Translations under genes and position numbers: made by a program
Notes under the pieces: model-generated
Database searches by the model: none
Seen by the model: the letters and a program-made list of their open reading frames with translations, nothing else
Told to the model about the DNA's origin: nothing
Shown here: positions 6,689 through 15,636 of the stretch, piece by piece
Numbering within the stretch: the stretch's first letter is position 1
How the letters are laid out: each line of letters begins with the position of its first letter
Source of the DNA: Affinirhizobium straminoryzae
Lineage (GTDB): Bacteria; Pseudomonadota; Alphaproteobacteria; Rhizobiales; Rhizobiaceae
Length of the DNA: 46,867 nt
Assembly (NCBI RefSeq): GCF_007004135.1
Contig: NZ_VJMG01000080.1
Span: 1-46,867 of the forward strand
Direction: 5' to 3'

Positions 6689-8530
6689 ATGGCATCGATC
6701 ACCCCCATTGCGCAGACCGGCAAGGCCTACACCTATGTCGACCATTCCTATGACGTCATCGTCGTAGGGGCCGGCGGCGCGGGCCTTCGCGCGACGCTCG
6801 GCATGGCCGAGCAGGGCTTCAAGACGGCCTGCATCACCAAGGTTTTCCCCACCCGTTCCCACACGGTCGCGGCCCAGGGCGGCATCGCGGCCTCGCTGCA
6901 GAACATGACGCCGGACAGCTGGCAGTGGCACCTTTACGATACCGTGAAGGGCTCCGACTGGCTGGGCGACGTGGACGCCATGCAGTACATGGTCATGGAA
7001 GCGCCGAAGGCGGTCTATGAGCTGGAACATTACGGCGTGCCTTTCTCGCGCAACGAGGAAGGCAAGATCTACCAGCGTCCGTTCGGCGGCCACATGCAGA
7101 ATTTTGGCGCCGGCCCGCCGGTGCAGCGCACCTGCGCCGCCGCCGACCGCACCGGCCATGCCATCCTGCACACGCTTTATGGCCAGTCGCTGAAGAACAA
7201 TGCGGAATTCTTCATCGAGTATTTCGCGATCGACCTCATCATGTCCGATGACGGCCGCTGCACCGGTGTCGTCGCCTGGAACCTTGATGACGGCACCATC
7301 CATCGCTTTGCCGCCAAGATGGTGGTGCTGGCGACGGGCGGTTACGGCCGCGCCTATTTCTCGGCAACCTCCGCCCATACCTGCACCGGCGACGGCGGCG
7401 GCATGGTGGCGCGCGCCGGCCTTCCGCTGCAGGACATGGAATTCGTGCAGTTCCATCCGACCGGCATCTACGGTTCGGGCTGCCTGATCACCGAAGGTGC
7501 GCGCGGCGAAGGCGGCTACCTCGTCAATTCCGAAGGCGAGCGCTTCATGGAGCGCTATGCGCCGTCGGCGAAGGACCTTGCATCGCGTGACGTCGTCTCG
7601 CGCTGCATGACGCTGGAAATCCGCGAGGGTCGCGGCGTCGGCAAGAACAAGGATCACATCTTCCTGCATCTCGACCATCTCGATCCGGCCGTTCTGCACG
7701 AGCGCCTGCCGGGCATTTCCGAGAGCGCCAAGATTTTCGCCGGCGTCGACGTGACGCGCGAGCCGATCCCGGTCCTGCCGACCGTGCACTACAACATGGG
7801 CGGCATTCCGACCAATTACTGGGGCGAAGTGCTGAACGCCGACAGTGCCAATCCCGAACGTCTGATCCCCGGCCTGATGGCCGTCGGGGAAGCGGGCTGC
7901 GCTTCGGTGCACGGCGCCAACCGCCTTGGCTCCAACTCCCTGATCGACCTCGTGGTCTTCGGCCGCGCCGCTGCCATCCGCGCCGGCCAGGTCATCGACC
8001 GCGCCTCGCCGGTTCCGGCGCTCAATACGGCCGCCTGCGACAAGATCATGGATCGCTTCGACGGTCTGCGCCATGCCTCCGGCGGTACGCCGACGGCGGT
8101 GCTGCGCGACAAGATGCAGCGCGCCATGCAGGAAGACGCCGCCGTGTTCCGCACGCAGGAATCGCTGGAAAGCGGCTGCCAGCGTCTCTCGGCGATCTGG
8201 GGCGAGATGAAGGACATCAAGGTCACCGACCGCTCGATGATCTGGAATTCCGATCTGGTCGAAACGCTGGAACTGCAGAACCTGATGGCCAACGCCATCA
8301 CCACGGTCTACAGCGCCGAGGCTCGCAAGGAGAGCCGCGGCAGCCATGCGCGCGAGGATTACACGGAAGGTCCGTTCGGCGGCCGTGACGATGTCAACTG
8401 GCGCAAGCACTCGCTGGCCTGGGTTGGCGAGAACGGCGAAGTGAAGCTGGACTATCGTCCCGTCCACACTGATCTGATCGCTGACGGTATCGACCCGGTC
8501 AAGATCGAACCGAAGGCGCGCGTGTACTGA
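6689..8530 (+). CDS. sdhA: Succinate dehydrogenase flavoprotein subunit
   Basis: Catalytic subunit of complex II, oxidising succinate to fumarate on the cytoplasmic side. The 613-residue protein has the FAD motif VIVVGAGGAGLRA at 23-35, the covalent-FAD histidine H58 in FPTRSHTVAAQGG, QFHPTGIYGSG, the RGEGGYLVNSEGERFMERYA region with the active-site arginine, and HGANRLGSNSLIDL for the C-terminal FAD contacts. Length and motifs are normal. A glycosyltransferase gene starts two bases after its stop, unlike the usual direct sdhA-sdhB order. Confidence 0.98.
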   Translation: MASITPIAQTGKAYTYVDHSYDVIVVGAGGAGLRATLGMAEQGFKTACITKVFPTRSHTVAAQGGIAASLQNMTPDSWQWHLYDTVKGSDWLGDVDAMQYMVMEAPKAVYELEHYGVPFSRNEEGKIYQRPFGGHMQNFGAGPPVQRTCAAADRTGHAILHTLYGQSLKNNAEFFIEYFAIDLIMSDDGRCTGVVAWNLDDGTIHRFAAKMVVLATGGYGRAYFSATSAHTCTGDGGGMVARAGLPLQDMEFVQFHPTGIYGSGCLITEGARGEGGYLVNSEGERFMERYAPSAKDLASRDVVSRCMTLEIREGRGVGKNKDHIFLHLDHLDPAVLHERLPGISESAKIFAGVDVTREPIPVLPTVHYNMGGIPTNYWGEVLNADSANPERLIPGLMAVGEAGCASVHGANRLGSNSLIDLVVFGRAAAIRAGQVIDRASPVPALNTAACDKIMDRFDGLRHASGGTPTAVLRDKMQRAMQEDAAVFRTQESLESGCQRLSAIWGEMKDIKVTDRSMIWNSDLVETLELQNLMANAITTVYSAEARKESRGSHAREDYTEGPFGGRDDVNWRKHSLAWVGENGEVKLDYRPVHTDLIADGIDPVKIEPKARVY

Positions 8531-8532
8531 CG

Positions 8533-9459
8533 ATGAACCTGGCGGCCTCTCCGATCGATGCGACGACCATCGCTCCCGGCGGGAGGCCTCTCGGGCTGTT
8601 TGCAATCAATCTCGACCGCTCGCCGGACCGGTGGGCCGAGATCGAGCGCGGCTTTGGCGGTATGCCCTGGCCGGTTCATCGGGTGCGGGCGCTGGATGCC
8701 CGCAGCGATGCGGATCGAGTCCTGTCGGTGCGCGGAACTGTGCTGTGCTTTCCGCCAGACGCAATCGGATGGAACGCACACCGCAACCGGCAGTTCATGT
8801 TAACGGAAGAGGCGTGCCTCTGCGGCCATGTGATGGCCTGGCGGCAGTTCCTCGCCTCGGATTTCCGTCACGCGATCGTGCTGGAGGATGATGCGGTTCC
8901 GCTCGCCGGCTTCGTGCCGGTAGTCAGCCGGCTTCTGAGCGACGGCTTCGATGCCGATGTGGTGAAGCTGGAAGGCATTTACCGTCCGGGCGGCCGCAAG
9001 GTCATCGATCTGGCACGGCTCGGCGATCATCGCCTGGTGCGCTCGCTGCGGCCGGTCTCAGGCGCTGCGGCCTATCTGATCACCCGCGCGGCGGCCGAAC
9101 GGCTGCTCGAGCGGATCGGCAAGGCGCTCATTCCGACCGACGACTTCCTCTGGGCGCCGTCGTGGCATGGGTTGAAGGTCGCGGATGTCGCGCCCTTCGT
9201 CGCCATGCAGTCGGGTGCGACGAGCGTGATTGCGACCAGCGTGAAGGCCAAGAAGGCCGGCACCCGCAAACCCGTGCTGCGCGGCCTGACGACGGCGCTG
9301 ACGCGGCTTTCGGAGCGGCTCTCCCTCTACTGGAGGGCCTGCGAGGGACGGCCGGTACGACTTTTGACTGCAACCATGGCGCCGTGGGTGCCGGATGACT
9401 ATAACCTAGGAAACAGAACGGCGGTGATCGCCGAGGATCGAAGGTCCAGCAATGGTTGA
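8533..9459 (+). CDS. Glycosyltransferase family 25 protein inside the sdh operon
   Basis: A 308-residue protein of the GT25 (LOS/LPS beta-1,4-galactosyltransferase-like) family. FAINLDRSPDRW at 23-34 is the opening strand, HAIVLEDDAVP at 113-123 gives the acidic E118-D119-D120 metal and sugar-nucleotide site, and PTDDFLW is the usual C-terminal acidic motif. No signal or membrane segment is seen, consistent with cytoplasmic transfer to a lipid-linked or LPS acceptor. Donor and acceptor are unknown. It starts 2 bases after sdhA and its last 8 bases overlap sdhB, so it must share the sdh transcript. Base composition looks like its neighbours. Confidence 0.85.
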   Translation: MNLAASPIDATTIAPGGRPLGLFAINLDRSPDRWAEIERGFGGMPWPVHRVRALDARSDADRVLSVRGTVLCFPPDAIGWNAHRNRQFMLTEEACLCGHVMAWRQFLASDFRHAIVLEDDAVPLAGFVPVVSRLLSDGFDADVVKLEGIYRPGGRKVIDLARLGDHRLVRSLRPVSGAAAYLITRAAAERLLERIGKALIPTDDFLWAPSWHGLKVADVAPFVAMQSGATSVIATSVKAKKAGTRKPVLRGLTTALTRLSERLSLYWRACEGRPVRLLTATMAPWVPDDYNLGNRTAVIAEDRRSSNG

Positions 9460-10231
9460 ACTTGCTCTCCCGAAAAACTCCCAGATGTCCGAAGGCAAGA
9501 CCTGGCCGAAGCCGGCAGGCGCCAAGAACGTGCGTGAATTCCGCGTTTATCGCTGGAATCCGGACGATGGCCAGAACCCGCGCATCGACACTTATTTCAT
9601 CGACGTCGATGATTGCGGCCCGATGGTGCTGGACGGTCTGCTCTACATCAAGAACAAGATCGATCCGACGCTGACGCTGCGCCGTTCCTGCCGCGAAGGC
9701 ATCTGTGGCTCGTGTGCCATGAACATCGACGGCGCCAACACGCTCGCCTGCACCAAGGGCATGGACGATGTGACGGGCACGGTGAAGATCTATCCGCTGC
9801 CGCACATGCCGGTGGTGAAGGACCTCGTGCCGGATCTGACCAATTTCTACGCCCAGCATCGCTCGATCGAGCCCTGGCTGAAGACGGTATCGCCGACGCC
9901 GGCCAAGGAATGGAAGCAGAGCCATGAGGACCGGCTGAAGCTTGACGGCCTCTATGAGTGCATCCTGTGCGCCTGCTGCTCGACCTCCTGTCCGTCCTAC
10001 TGGTGGAACGGTGATCGTTACCTCGGTCCTGCCGTTCTGCTGCAGGCCTATCGCTGGCTGATCGACAGCCGTGACGAGGCCAAGGGCGAGCGCCTGGACA
10101 ATCTGGAAGATCCCTTCCGCCTCTATCGCTGCCACACAATCATGAACTGCGCCCAGACCTGTCCGAAGGGCCTCAACCCCGCCAAGGCGATTGCCGAAAT
10201 CAAGAAGATGATGGTCGAGCGCCGCGTCTGA
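9452..10231 (+). CDS. sdhB: Succinate dehydrogenase iron-sulfur subunit
   Basis: Carries electrons from the SdhA flavin to quinone through three Fe-S clusters. The 259-residue protein shows the 2Fe-2S ligands C80, C85, C88 and C100 in SCREGICGSC and following, then CILCACCSTSCPSYWW and CHTIMNCAQTCPKG for the 4Fe-4S and 3Fe-4S clusters. The start lies inside the glycosyltransferase gene (8-base overlap). An alternative in-frame ATG at residue 12 would avoid the overlap but leaves little room for a ribosome site. Confidence 0.97.
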   Translation: MVELALPKNSQMSEGKTWPKPAGAKNVREFRVYRWNPDDGQNPRIDTYFIDVDDCGPMVLDGLLYIKNKIDPTLTLRRSCREGICGSCAMNIDGANTLACTKGMDDVTGTVKIYPLPHMPVVKDLVPDLTNFYAQHRSIEPWLKTVSPTPAKEWKQSHEDRLKLDGLYECILCACCSTSCPSYWWNGDRYLGPAVLLQAYRWLIDSRDEAKGERLDNLEDPFRLYRCHTIMNCAQTCPKGLNPAKAIAEIKKMMVERRV

Positions 10232-10258
10232 CGCAGGCCTTGTCCGCCCTTGACCTCG

Positions 10259-10279
10259 CGCAGATGTGTTCCATCTGCG
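10259..10279 (+). terminator. Hairpin after sdhB, weak terminator candidate
   Basis: CGCAGATG at 10259-10266 pairs perfectly with CATCTGCG at 10272-10279 across a 5-base loop, 28 bases after the sdhB stop. There is no following T tract (GGGGCATTGGG), so it may instead protect the sdh mRNA 3' end or need Rho. Confidence 0.35.
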
Positions 10280-10321
10280 GGGGCATTGGGCGCATCGGCA
10301 GCATTGCGAGGCTTTCGCGGC

Positions 10322-10349
10322 TTGATTTGACATACCTCTTGGCGATAAT
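10322..10349 (+). promoter_or_regulatory. Candidate sigma-70-type promoter for the Omp19-like gene
   Basis: TTGATT at 10322-10327 and GATAAT at 10344-10349 are separated by 16 bases and sit about 50 bases upstream of the lipoprotein start, after the sdhB hairpin. Both hexamers are close to the housekeeping consensus. It is the only such pair I noticed in the sdhB-lipoprotein gap. Confidence 0.35.
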
Positions 10350-10400
10350 TCAGCCGTCCGTCGCGCCTGGGTTCGGCGCGTGTTGCATGGGAGCTTTGTG

Positions 10401-10946
10401 ATGCAGTTCAGATATGTGGTGACCGGCGTAGCGGTTGCTCTTGCCTTGGCCGGCTGCCAGCGTACGTCTTACAGTCCCTACAGCAACCTGCCCGGGCCGG
10501 CGCCGCTGCAGGCGCAGCCCGTTCCCTCCGTCCAGTCCGGCTCGCTTGATGCGCCGGCAGGCGCCGGAGATCCCTCGCAGTTCCCGGCTGCTCCCACCGG
10601 CAACACAGCGGTTGCCTCTCTGCCGCCGGGCGGTGCTGCTGCCGGTGCGCCGCCCGCCACCGCGCTCGATGTGACCAAGGAAACCATGGTGGGCAATTGG
10701 CGCGTGTCCAGCGCCGGTGCCACCTGCGACATGTTCCTGACGCTCACCAATCTCGGCAGCGGCTCGCGTGGCGGCACGCGCGGCTGCGTTGGCGAACTGA
10801 CGACCATGGGCTCCTGGGAAGTCAGCGGCAAGACCGTTCTCTTCAAGAGCCGTGCCGGCGACGTGATCGCCCGTGTCTACAAGAGCGCCGACACCCGTTA
10901 CGACGGCACGACCCAGTCGGGACAGCCGGTCAGCCTCTCCCGCTAA
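10401..10946 (+). CDS. Omp19-like outer-membrane lipoprotein, protease-inhibitor domain
   Basis: A 181-residue lipoprotein. The signal peptide ends in a lipobox ALALAGC with the lipidated cysteine at residue 19. A Pro/Ala/Gly-rich linker follows to about residue 95, then a C-terminal AprI/Inh beta-barrel domain with a cysteine pair (GATC, RGCVGEL) and the ending GQPVSLSR. Organisation and C-terminal wording closely match Brucella Omp19, which inhibits host proteases; that role here is inference from family. The start is chosen so that the signal peptide begins MQFRYVV. Confidence 0.85.
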   Translation: MQFRYVVTGVAVALALAGCQRTSYSPYSNLPGPAPLQAQPVPSVQSGSLDAPAGAGDPSQFPAAPTGNTAVASLPPGGAAAGAPPATALDVTKETMVGNWRVSSAGATCDMFLTLTNLGSGSRGGTRGCVGELTTMGSWEVSGKTVLFKSRAGDVIARVYKSADTRYDGTTQSGQPVSLSR

Positions 10947-10953
10947 GCCATCG

Positions 10954-10978
10954 GGCGGAAGGGCGCTGCCTTTCCGCC
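10954..10978 (+). other. Hairpin between the lipoprotein gene and zapE
   Basis: GGCGGAAGGG at 10954-10963 pairs with CCTTTCCGCC at 10969-10978 over ten positions (one G-U) with a 5-base loop. It begins 7 bases after the lipoprotein stop and ends 16 bases before zapE. There is no T tract, so it could attenuate or stabilise rather than terminate. Confidence 0.4.
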
Positions 10979-10994
10979 GCAAGAGGCGCCTTCC

Positions 10995-12161
10995 ATGCAA
11001 TCCCTTCCCGATTTCAACCACAGCGTCGGCGACGAGCTGAAAGCCATGGTCGCCGCCGGCACGCTGACGCTCGACAAGGCGCAGCTCGATGTGGCGACCC
11101 GCCTCGACCGGGTGCTATCAGCGCTGCGCGAACAGCGGCCCGCGAAGAAGAGCAGCGTTCTTGGCTGGCTGTTTGCCAAGCAGAGCATGCGGCGCGAGGC
11201 CGGCATTCGCGGCCTCTACGTCTATGGCTCCGTGGGTCGCGGCAAGACCATGCTGATGGACATGTTCTTTGCCAAGGCGCCGGTTGCGAAGAAGCGCCGT
11301 TGCCATTTTCACGAATTCATGGCCGATGTGCATGCCCGCATCCACGCTCACCGCCAGAAGCTGAAGGCTGGAGAGACGAAGCAGGCGGATCCCGTGCCGC
11401 CGGTTGCAGCCGACCTGTTTGCCGAGGCAGAGCTGCTCTGCTTTGATGAGTTTTCCGTCACCGACATTGCCGATGCGATGATCCTCGGCCGGCTGTTCAC
11501 CGAGCTGTTTTCGCTCGGCTGCGTGCTGGTCGCCACCTCCAACGTGGCGCCGGACGATCTTTATCGTGAAGGTTTGAACCGCAGCCTGTTCCTGCCCTTC
11601 CTCGATCTTTTGAAACGCTATGTCGAGGTGACCACGCTCGACTCGCCGACGGATTATCGCATGGAGAAGCTGGCAAGCCTGCCGGTCTATCTGACGCCGC
11701 TTTCCGGTGAGACATCGGTTGCCATGGAGGCCGCCTGGCATCAGGTGACGGATGGGGCCAAGGCGGCGCCGGCAGAAATTCCGCGAAAGGGTCGGGTGAT
11801 CCGGGTGCCACGGGCCGCCGGCCGTGCTGCGCGTTTCAGCTTCGCCGATCTGTGCGAAGCCCCGCTTTCGGCTGCCGACTATCTCGAAATCGCCGCTCGC
11901 TACGATGTTGTCTTCGTGGAGGGCGTGCCTCTGCTCGGTCCCGAAAAACGGAATCAGACGAAACGCTTCATCAACCTCGTCGATGCACTCTACGACAAGA
12001 CGGTGCGCCTGTTCGTCACCGCGGCCGCCACGCCTGACGCACTGCTGACAGAAAGGCGTGGTACCGAAGGCTTCGAATTCGACCGGACGATATCGCGTCT
12101 GTTCGAGATGCGCAGCCCCGACTACCTGAGCCTGCATCACGAAAAACGACGCGGGATTTAA
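10995..12161 (+). CDS. zapE: Cell division protein ZapE (AFG1-family ATPase)
   Basis: A 388-residue P-loop ATPase. Walker A is GSVGRGKT at 78-85, Walker B is LLCFDEF near 148-154, then VLVATSNVAPDDLYREGLNR is the sensor region typical of the AFG1/ZapE family. In E. coli ZapE binds FtsZ and acts during division under stress; the mitochondrial relative Afg1/LACE1 deals with respiratory-chain proteins. It lies upstream of mdh-suc genes, an order I know from rhizobia and Brucella. A strong hairpin follows, so it is probably not co-transcribed with mdh. Confidence 0.92.
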   Translation: MQSLPDFNHSVGDELKAMVAAGTLTLDKAQLDVATRLDRVLSALREQRPAKKSSVLGWLFAKQSMRREAGIRGLYVYGSVGRGKTMLMDMFFAKAPVAKKRRCHFHEFMADVHARIHAHRQKLKAGETKQADPVPPVAADLFAEAELLCFDEFSVTDIADAMILGRLFTELFSLGCVLVATSNVAPDDLYREGLNRSLFLPFLDLLKRYVEVTTLDSPTDYRMEKLASLPVYLTPLSGETSVAMEAAWHQVTDGAKAAPAEIPRKGRVIRVPRAAGRAARFSFADLCEAPLSAADYLEIAARYDVVFVEGVPLLGPEKRNQTKRFINLVDALYDKTVRLFVTAAATPDALLTERRGTEGFEFDRTISRLFEMRSPDYLSLHHEKRRGI

Positions 12162-12171
12162 CGCTTTCTTG

Positions 12172-12205
12172 ATAAAAACTCTTACGTTTACGTAAGAGTT
12201 TTTAT
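12172..12205. terminator. Perfect 16-bp-stem hairpin after zapE, probable bidirectional terminator
   Basis: ATAAAAACTCTTACGT at 12172-12187 and ACGTAAGAGTTTTTAT at 12190-12205 are exact inverted copies around TT. The A run in the left arm and the T run in the right arm make it usable on both strands. It starts 10 bases after the zapE stop and lies 131 bases before mdh. Its AT-richness stands out from its surroundings. An operator role is the alternative. Confidence 0.75.
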
Positions 12206-12336
12206 ATCTAACCGTTTGAAAATGCTGGTCTCAAAATAATCGGTTGCCATTTTCCGGCGCAAGGGCTATGCGAGTGGCCGAAACCGGTCGACAGATCGCA
12301 TGCCGGCCGTGCATTCCAAACAGAGGAAGCATTTCG

Positions 12337-13299
12337 ATGGCTCGCAAGAAGATTGCACTTATTGGTTCCGGCATGATCGGCGGCACGCTGGCTCATCTGG
12401 CCAGCCTGAAGGAACTGGGCGACATCGTCCTGTTCGACATCGCCGACGGCATTCCGCAGGGCAAGGGCCTCGATATTGCGCAGTCCGGTCCGGTGGAAGG
12501 CTTCAACGCCAAGCTTTCCGGTGCCAGCGATTACGCAGCCATCGAAGGTGCGGATGTCTGCATCGTCACCGCTGGCGTTGCCCGCAAGCCGGGCATGAGC
12601 CGCGATGACCTGCTGGGCATCAACCTCAAGGTCATGGAACAGGTCGGTGCCGGCATCGCCAAGTATGCGCCGAACGCCTTTGTGATCTGCATCACCAACC
12701 CGCTCGATGCCATGGTCTGGGCGCTGCAAAAGTTCTCCGGCCTGCCGAAGAACATGGTCGTCGGCATGGCCGGCGTTCTCGACTCCGCACGCTTTCGCCT
12801 GTTCCTCTCGGAAGAATTCAATGTTTCGGTTCAGGATGTCACGGCCTTCGTTCTCGGCGGTCACGGCGACACCATGGTGCCGCTCGCCCGCTACTCCACG
12901 ATCGGCGGCATTCCGCTGACCGATCTGGTCAAGATGGGCTGGATCACGGAAGAGCGCCTGGAGCAGATCATCCAGCGCACCCGTGACGGCGGCGCCGAAA
13001 TCGTCGGCCTGCTGAAGACCGGCTCGGCTTACTACGCGCCGGCTGCTTCCGCCATCGAGATGGCTGAATCTTACCTCAAGGACAAGAAGCGCGTGCTGCC
13101 CTGCGCCGCCCATCTGACCGGCCAGTACGGCGTCAACGACATGTATGTCGGCGTGCCCACCATCATTGGTGCGGGTGGCGTCGAGCGCGTCATCGAGATC
13201 GATCTCAACGGCGACGAGAAGGCTGCCTTCCAGAAGTCCGTCGGCGCCGTTGCCGGCCTCTGCGAAGCCTGCGTCACAATCGCGCCGGTTCTCAAGTAA
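12337..13299 (+). CDS. mdh: Malate dehydrogenase
   Basis: Oxidises malate to oxaloacetate with NAD in the TCA cycle. The 320-residue protein is of the LDH-like MDH type usual in alphaproteobacteria. IALIGSGMIGG is the NAD-binding glycine motif; R83 in AGVARKPGMSR is the malate-selecting residue (glutamine in lactate dehydrogenases); VLDSARFR and GGHGDTMVPL with catalytic H177 follow. The chosen ATG gives MARKKIALIGSG, the usual N-terminus; 31 upstream codons in frame show no homology. It heads the mdh-sucCDAB run. Confidence 0.97.
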   Translation: MARKKIALIGSGMIGGTLAHLASLKELGDIVLFDIADGIPQGKGLDIAQSGPVEGFNAKLSGASDYAAIEGADVCIVTAGVARKPGMSRDDLLGINLKVMEQVGAGIAKYAPNAFVICITNPLDAMVWALQKFSGLPKNMVVGMAGVLDSARFRLFLSEEFNVSVQDVTAFVLGGHGDTMVPLARYSTIGGIPLTDLVKMGWITEERLEQIIQRTRDGGAEIVGLLKTGSAYYAPAASAIEMAESYLKDKKRVLPCAAHLTGQYGVNDMYVGVPTIIGAGGVERVIEIDLNGDEKAAFQKSVGAVAGLCEACVTIAPVLK

Positions 13300-13332
13300 T
13301 CGCCAAGCGGCCCAGAACCCAAGGACCAGACG

Positions 13333-14526
<1,194 letters not shown>

Positions 14527-14545
14527 TTGAAGGACCGGAACGACA

Positions 14546-15448
14546 ATGTCCATTCTTGTTAACAAGAACACCAAGGTCCTCGTTCAGGGCCTGACCGGCA
14601 AGACCGGCACCTTTCACACCGAGCAGGCGCTCGCCTATTACGGCACGCAGATGGTCGGCGGCATCCACCCGAAGAAGGGCGGCGAAACCTGGACCGGCTC
14701 CAAGGGTGAAACCCTGCCGATCTTCACTTCGGTTGCCGAAGCCAAGGAAAAGACCGGCGCCGACGCCTCCGTGATCTACGTTCCGCCGGCAGGTGCTGCA
14801 GACGCGATCATCGAAGCGATCGATGCTGAAATCCCCTTCATCACCTGCATCACCGAGGGTATCCCGGTCATGGACATGGTGCGCGTGAAGGCAAAGCTCG
14901 ACAAGTCGAAGTCCCGTCTGCTCGGCCCGAACTGCCCGGGCATCCTGACGCCGGAAGAATGCAAGATCGGCATCATGCCGGGCTCGATCTTCCGCAAGGG
15001 CTCGGTCGGTATCGTTTCGCGCTCCGGCACGCTGACCTACGAAGCTGTCTTCCAGACCTCCAACGAAGGTCTCGGCCAGACGACGGCTGTCGGCATCGGC
15101 GGCGACCCGGTCAAGGGCACCGAATTCATCGACGTGCTGGAAATGTTTCTGGCCGACGAAGCCACGACCTCGATCATCATGATCGGCGAAATCGGCGGCT
15201 CGGCGGAAGAAGATGCAGCACAGTTCCTGATCGATGAAGCCAAGAAGGGCCGCAAGAAGCCGATGGCCGGCTTCATCGCGGGTCGTACGGCTCCGAAGGG
15301 CCGCACCATGGGCCACGCCGGTGCTGTCGTTTCCGGCGGCAAGGGTGACGCAGAATCCAAGATCGCGGCGATGGAAGCGGCTGGCATCAAGGTTTCGCCG
15401 TCCCCGGCGCGCCTTGGCAAGACTCTGGTTGAAGTCCTCAAGGGCTGA
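14546..15448 (+). CDS. sucD: Succinyl-CoA synthetase alpha subunit
   Basis: The CoA-binding, transiently phosphorylated subunit. The 300-residue protein starts MSILVNKNTKVLVQGLTGKT, then GTFHTEQALAYGT-like sequence, LLGPNCPGILTPEECKIGIMPG, and GRTAPKGRTMGHAGAVVSGG containing the active-site histidine in the GHAGA motif near residue 255. Normal length. The 188-base gap to sucA contains two tandem hairpins, unlike the short gaps around sucC-sucD. Confidence 0.97.
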   Translation: MSILVNKNTKVLVQGLTGKTGTFHTEQALAYYGTQMVGGIHPKKGGETWTGSKGETLPIFTSVAEAKEKTGADASVIYVPPAGAADAIIEAIDAEIPFITCITEGIPVMDMVRVKAKLDKSKSRLLGPNCPGILTPEECKIGIMPGSIFRKGSVGIVSRSGTLTYEAVFQTSNEGLGQTTAVGIGGDPVKGTEFIDVLEMFLADEATTSIIMIGEIGGSAEEDAAQFLIDEAKKGRKKPMAGFIAGRTAPKGRTMGHAGAVVSGGKGDAESKIAAMEAAGIKVSPSPARLGKTLVEVLKG

Positions 15449-15460
15449 CGCCACATAAGA

Positions 15461-15508
15461 CCGAGCTGATAAGCTCCGGGCAGGCGAATCAGGAAAGGTT
15501 CGCCTGCC
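15461..15508 (+). other. Two tandem hairpins between sucD and sucA
   Basis: The first pairs GAGCT (15463-15467) with AGCTC (15472-15476) over GATA. The second is stronger: GGCAGGCGAA at 15479-15488 pairs perfectly with TTCGCCTGCC at 15499-15508 across 10 bases. No T tract follows. They may be a leaky terminator, an mRNA processing point or a 3' stability element dividing mdh-sucCD from sucAB. The remaining 128 bases to sucA show no clear promoter by eye. Confidence 0.5.
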
Positions 15509-15636
15509 TCTGTCGCAACTGGGAATGGCTCGTCCTTCCGGCGTGACAGGCGACGAATGCAAGCGACGGTCGGCGCTTTCCAAGATCCGGCCCCCAATTA
15601 CGTCAGGAGGCGGGCGTTCAGGTCCGCATAAAGATC

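Noticed and set aside
6287..8605. Long open frame on the minus strand across sdhA
   Set aside because: It is antisense to a certain sdhA gene, its translation is low-complexity His/Arg/Gly-rich text with no family resemblance, and long shadow frames are normal in GC-rich DNA.
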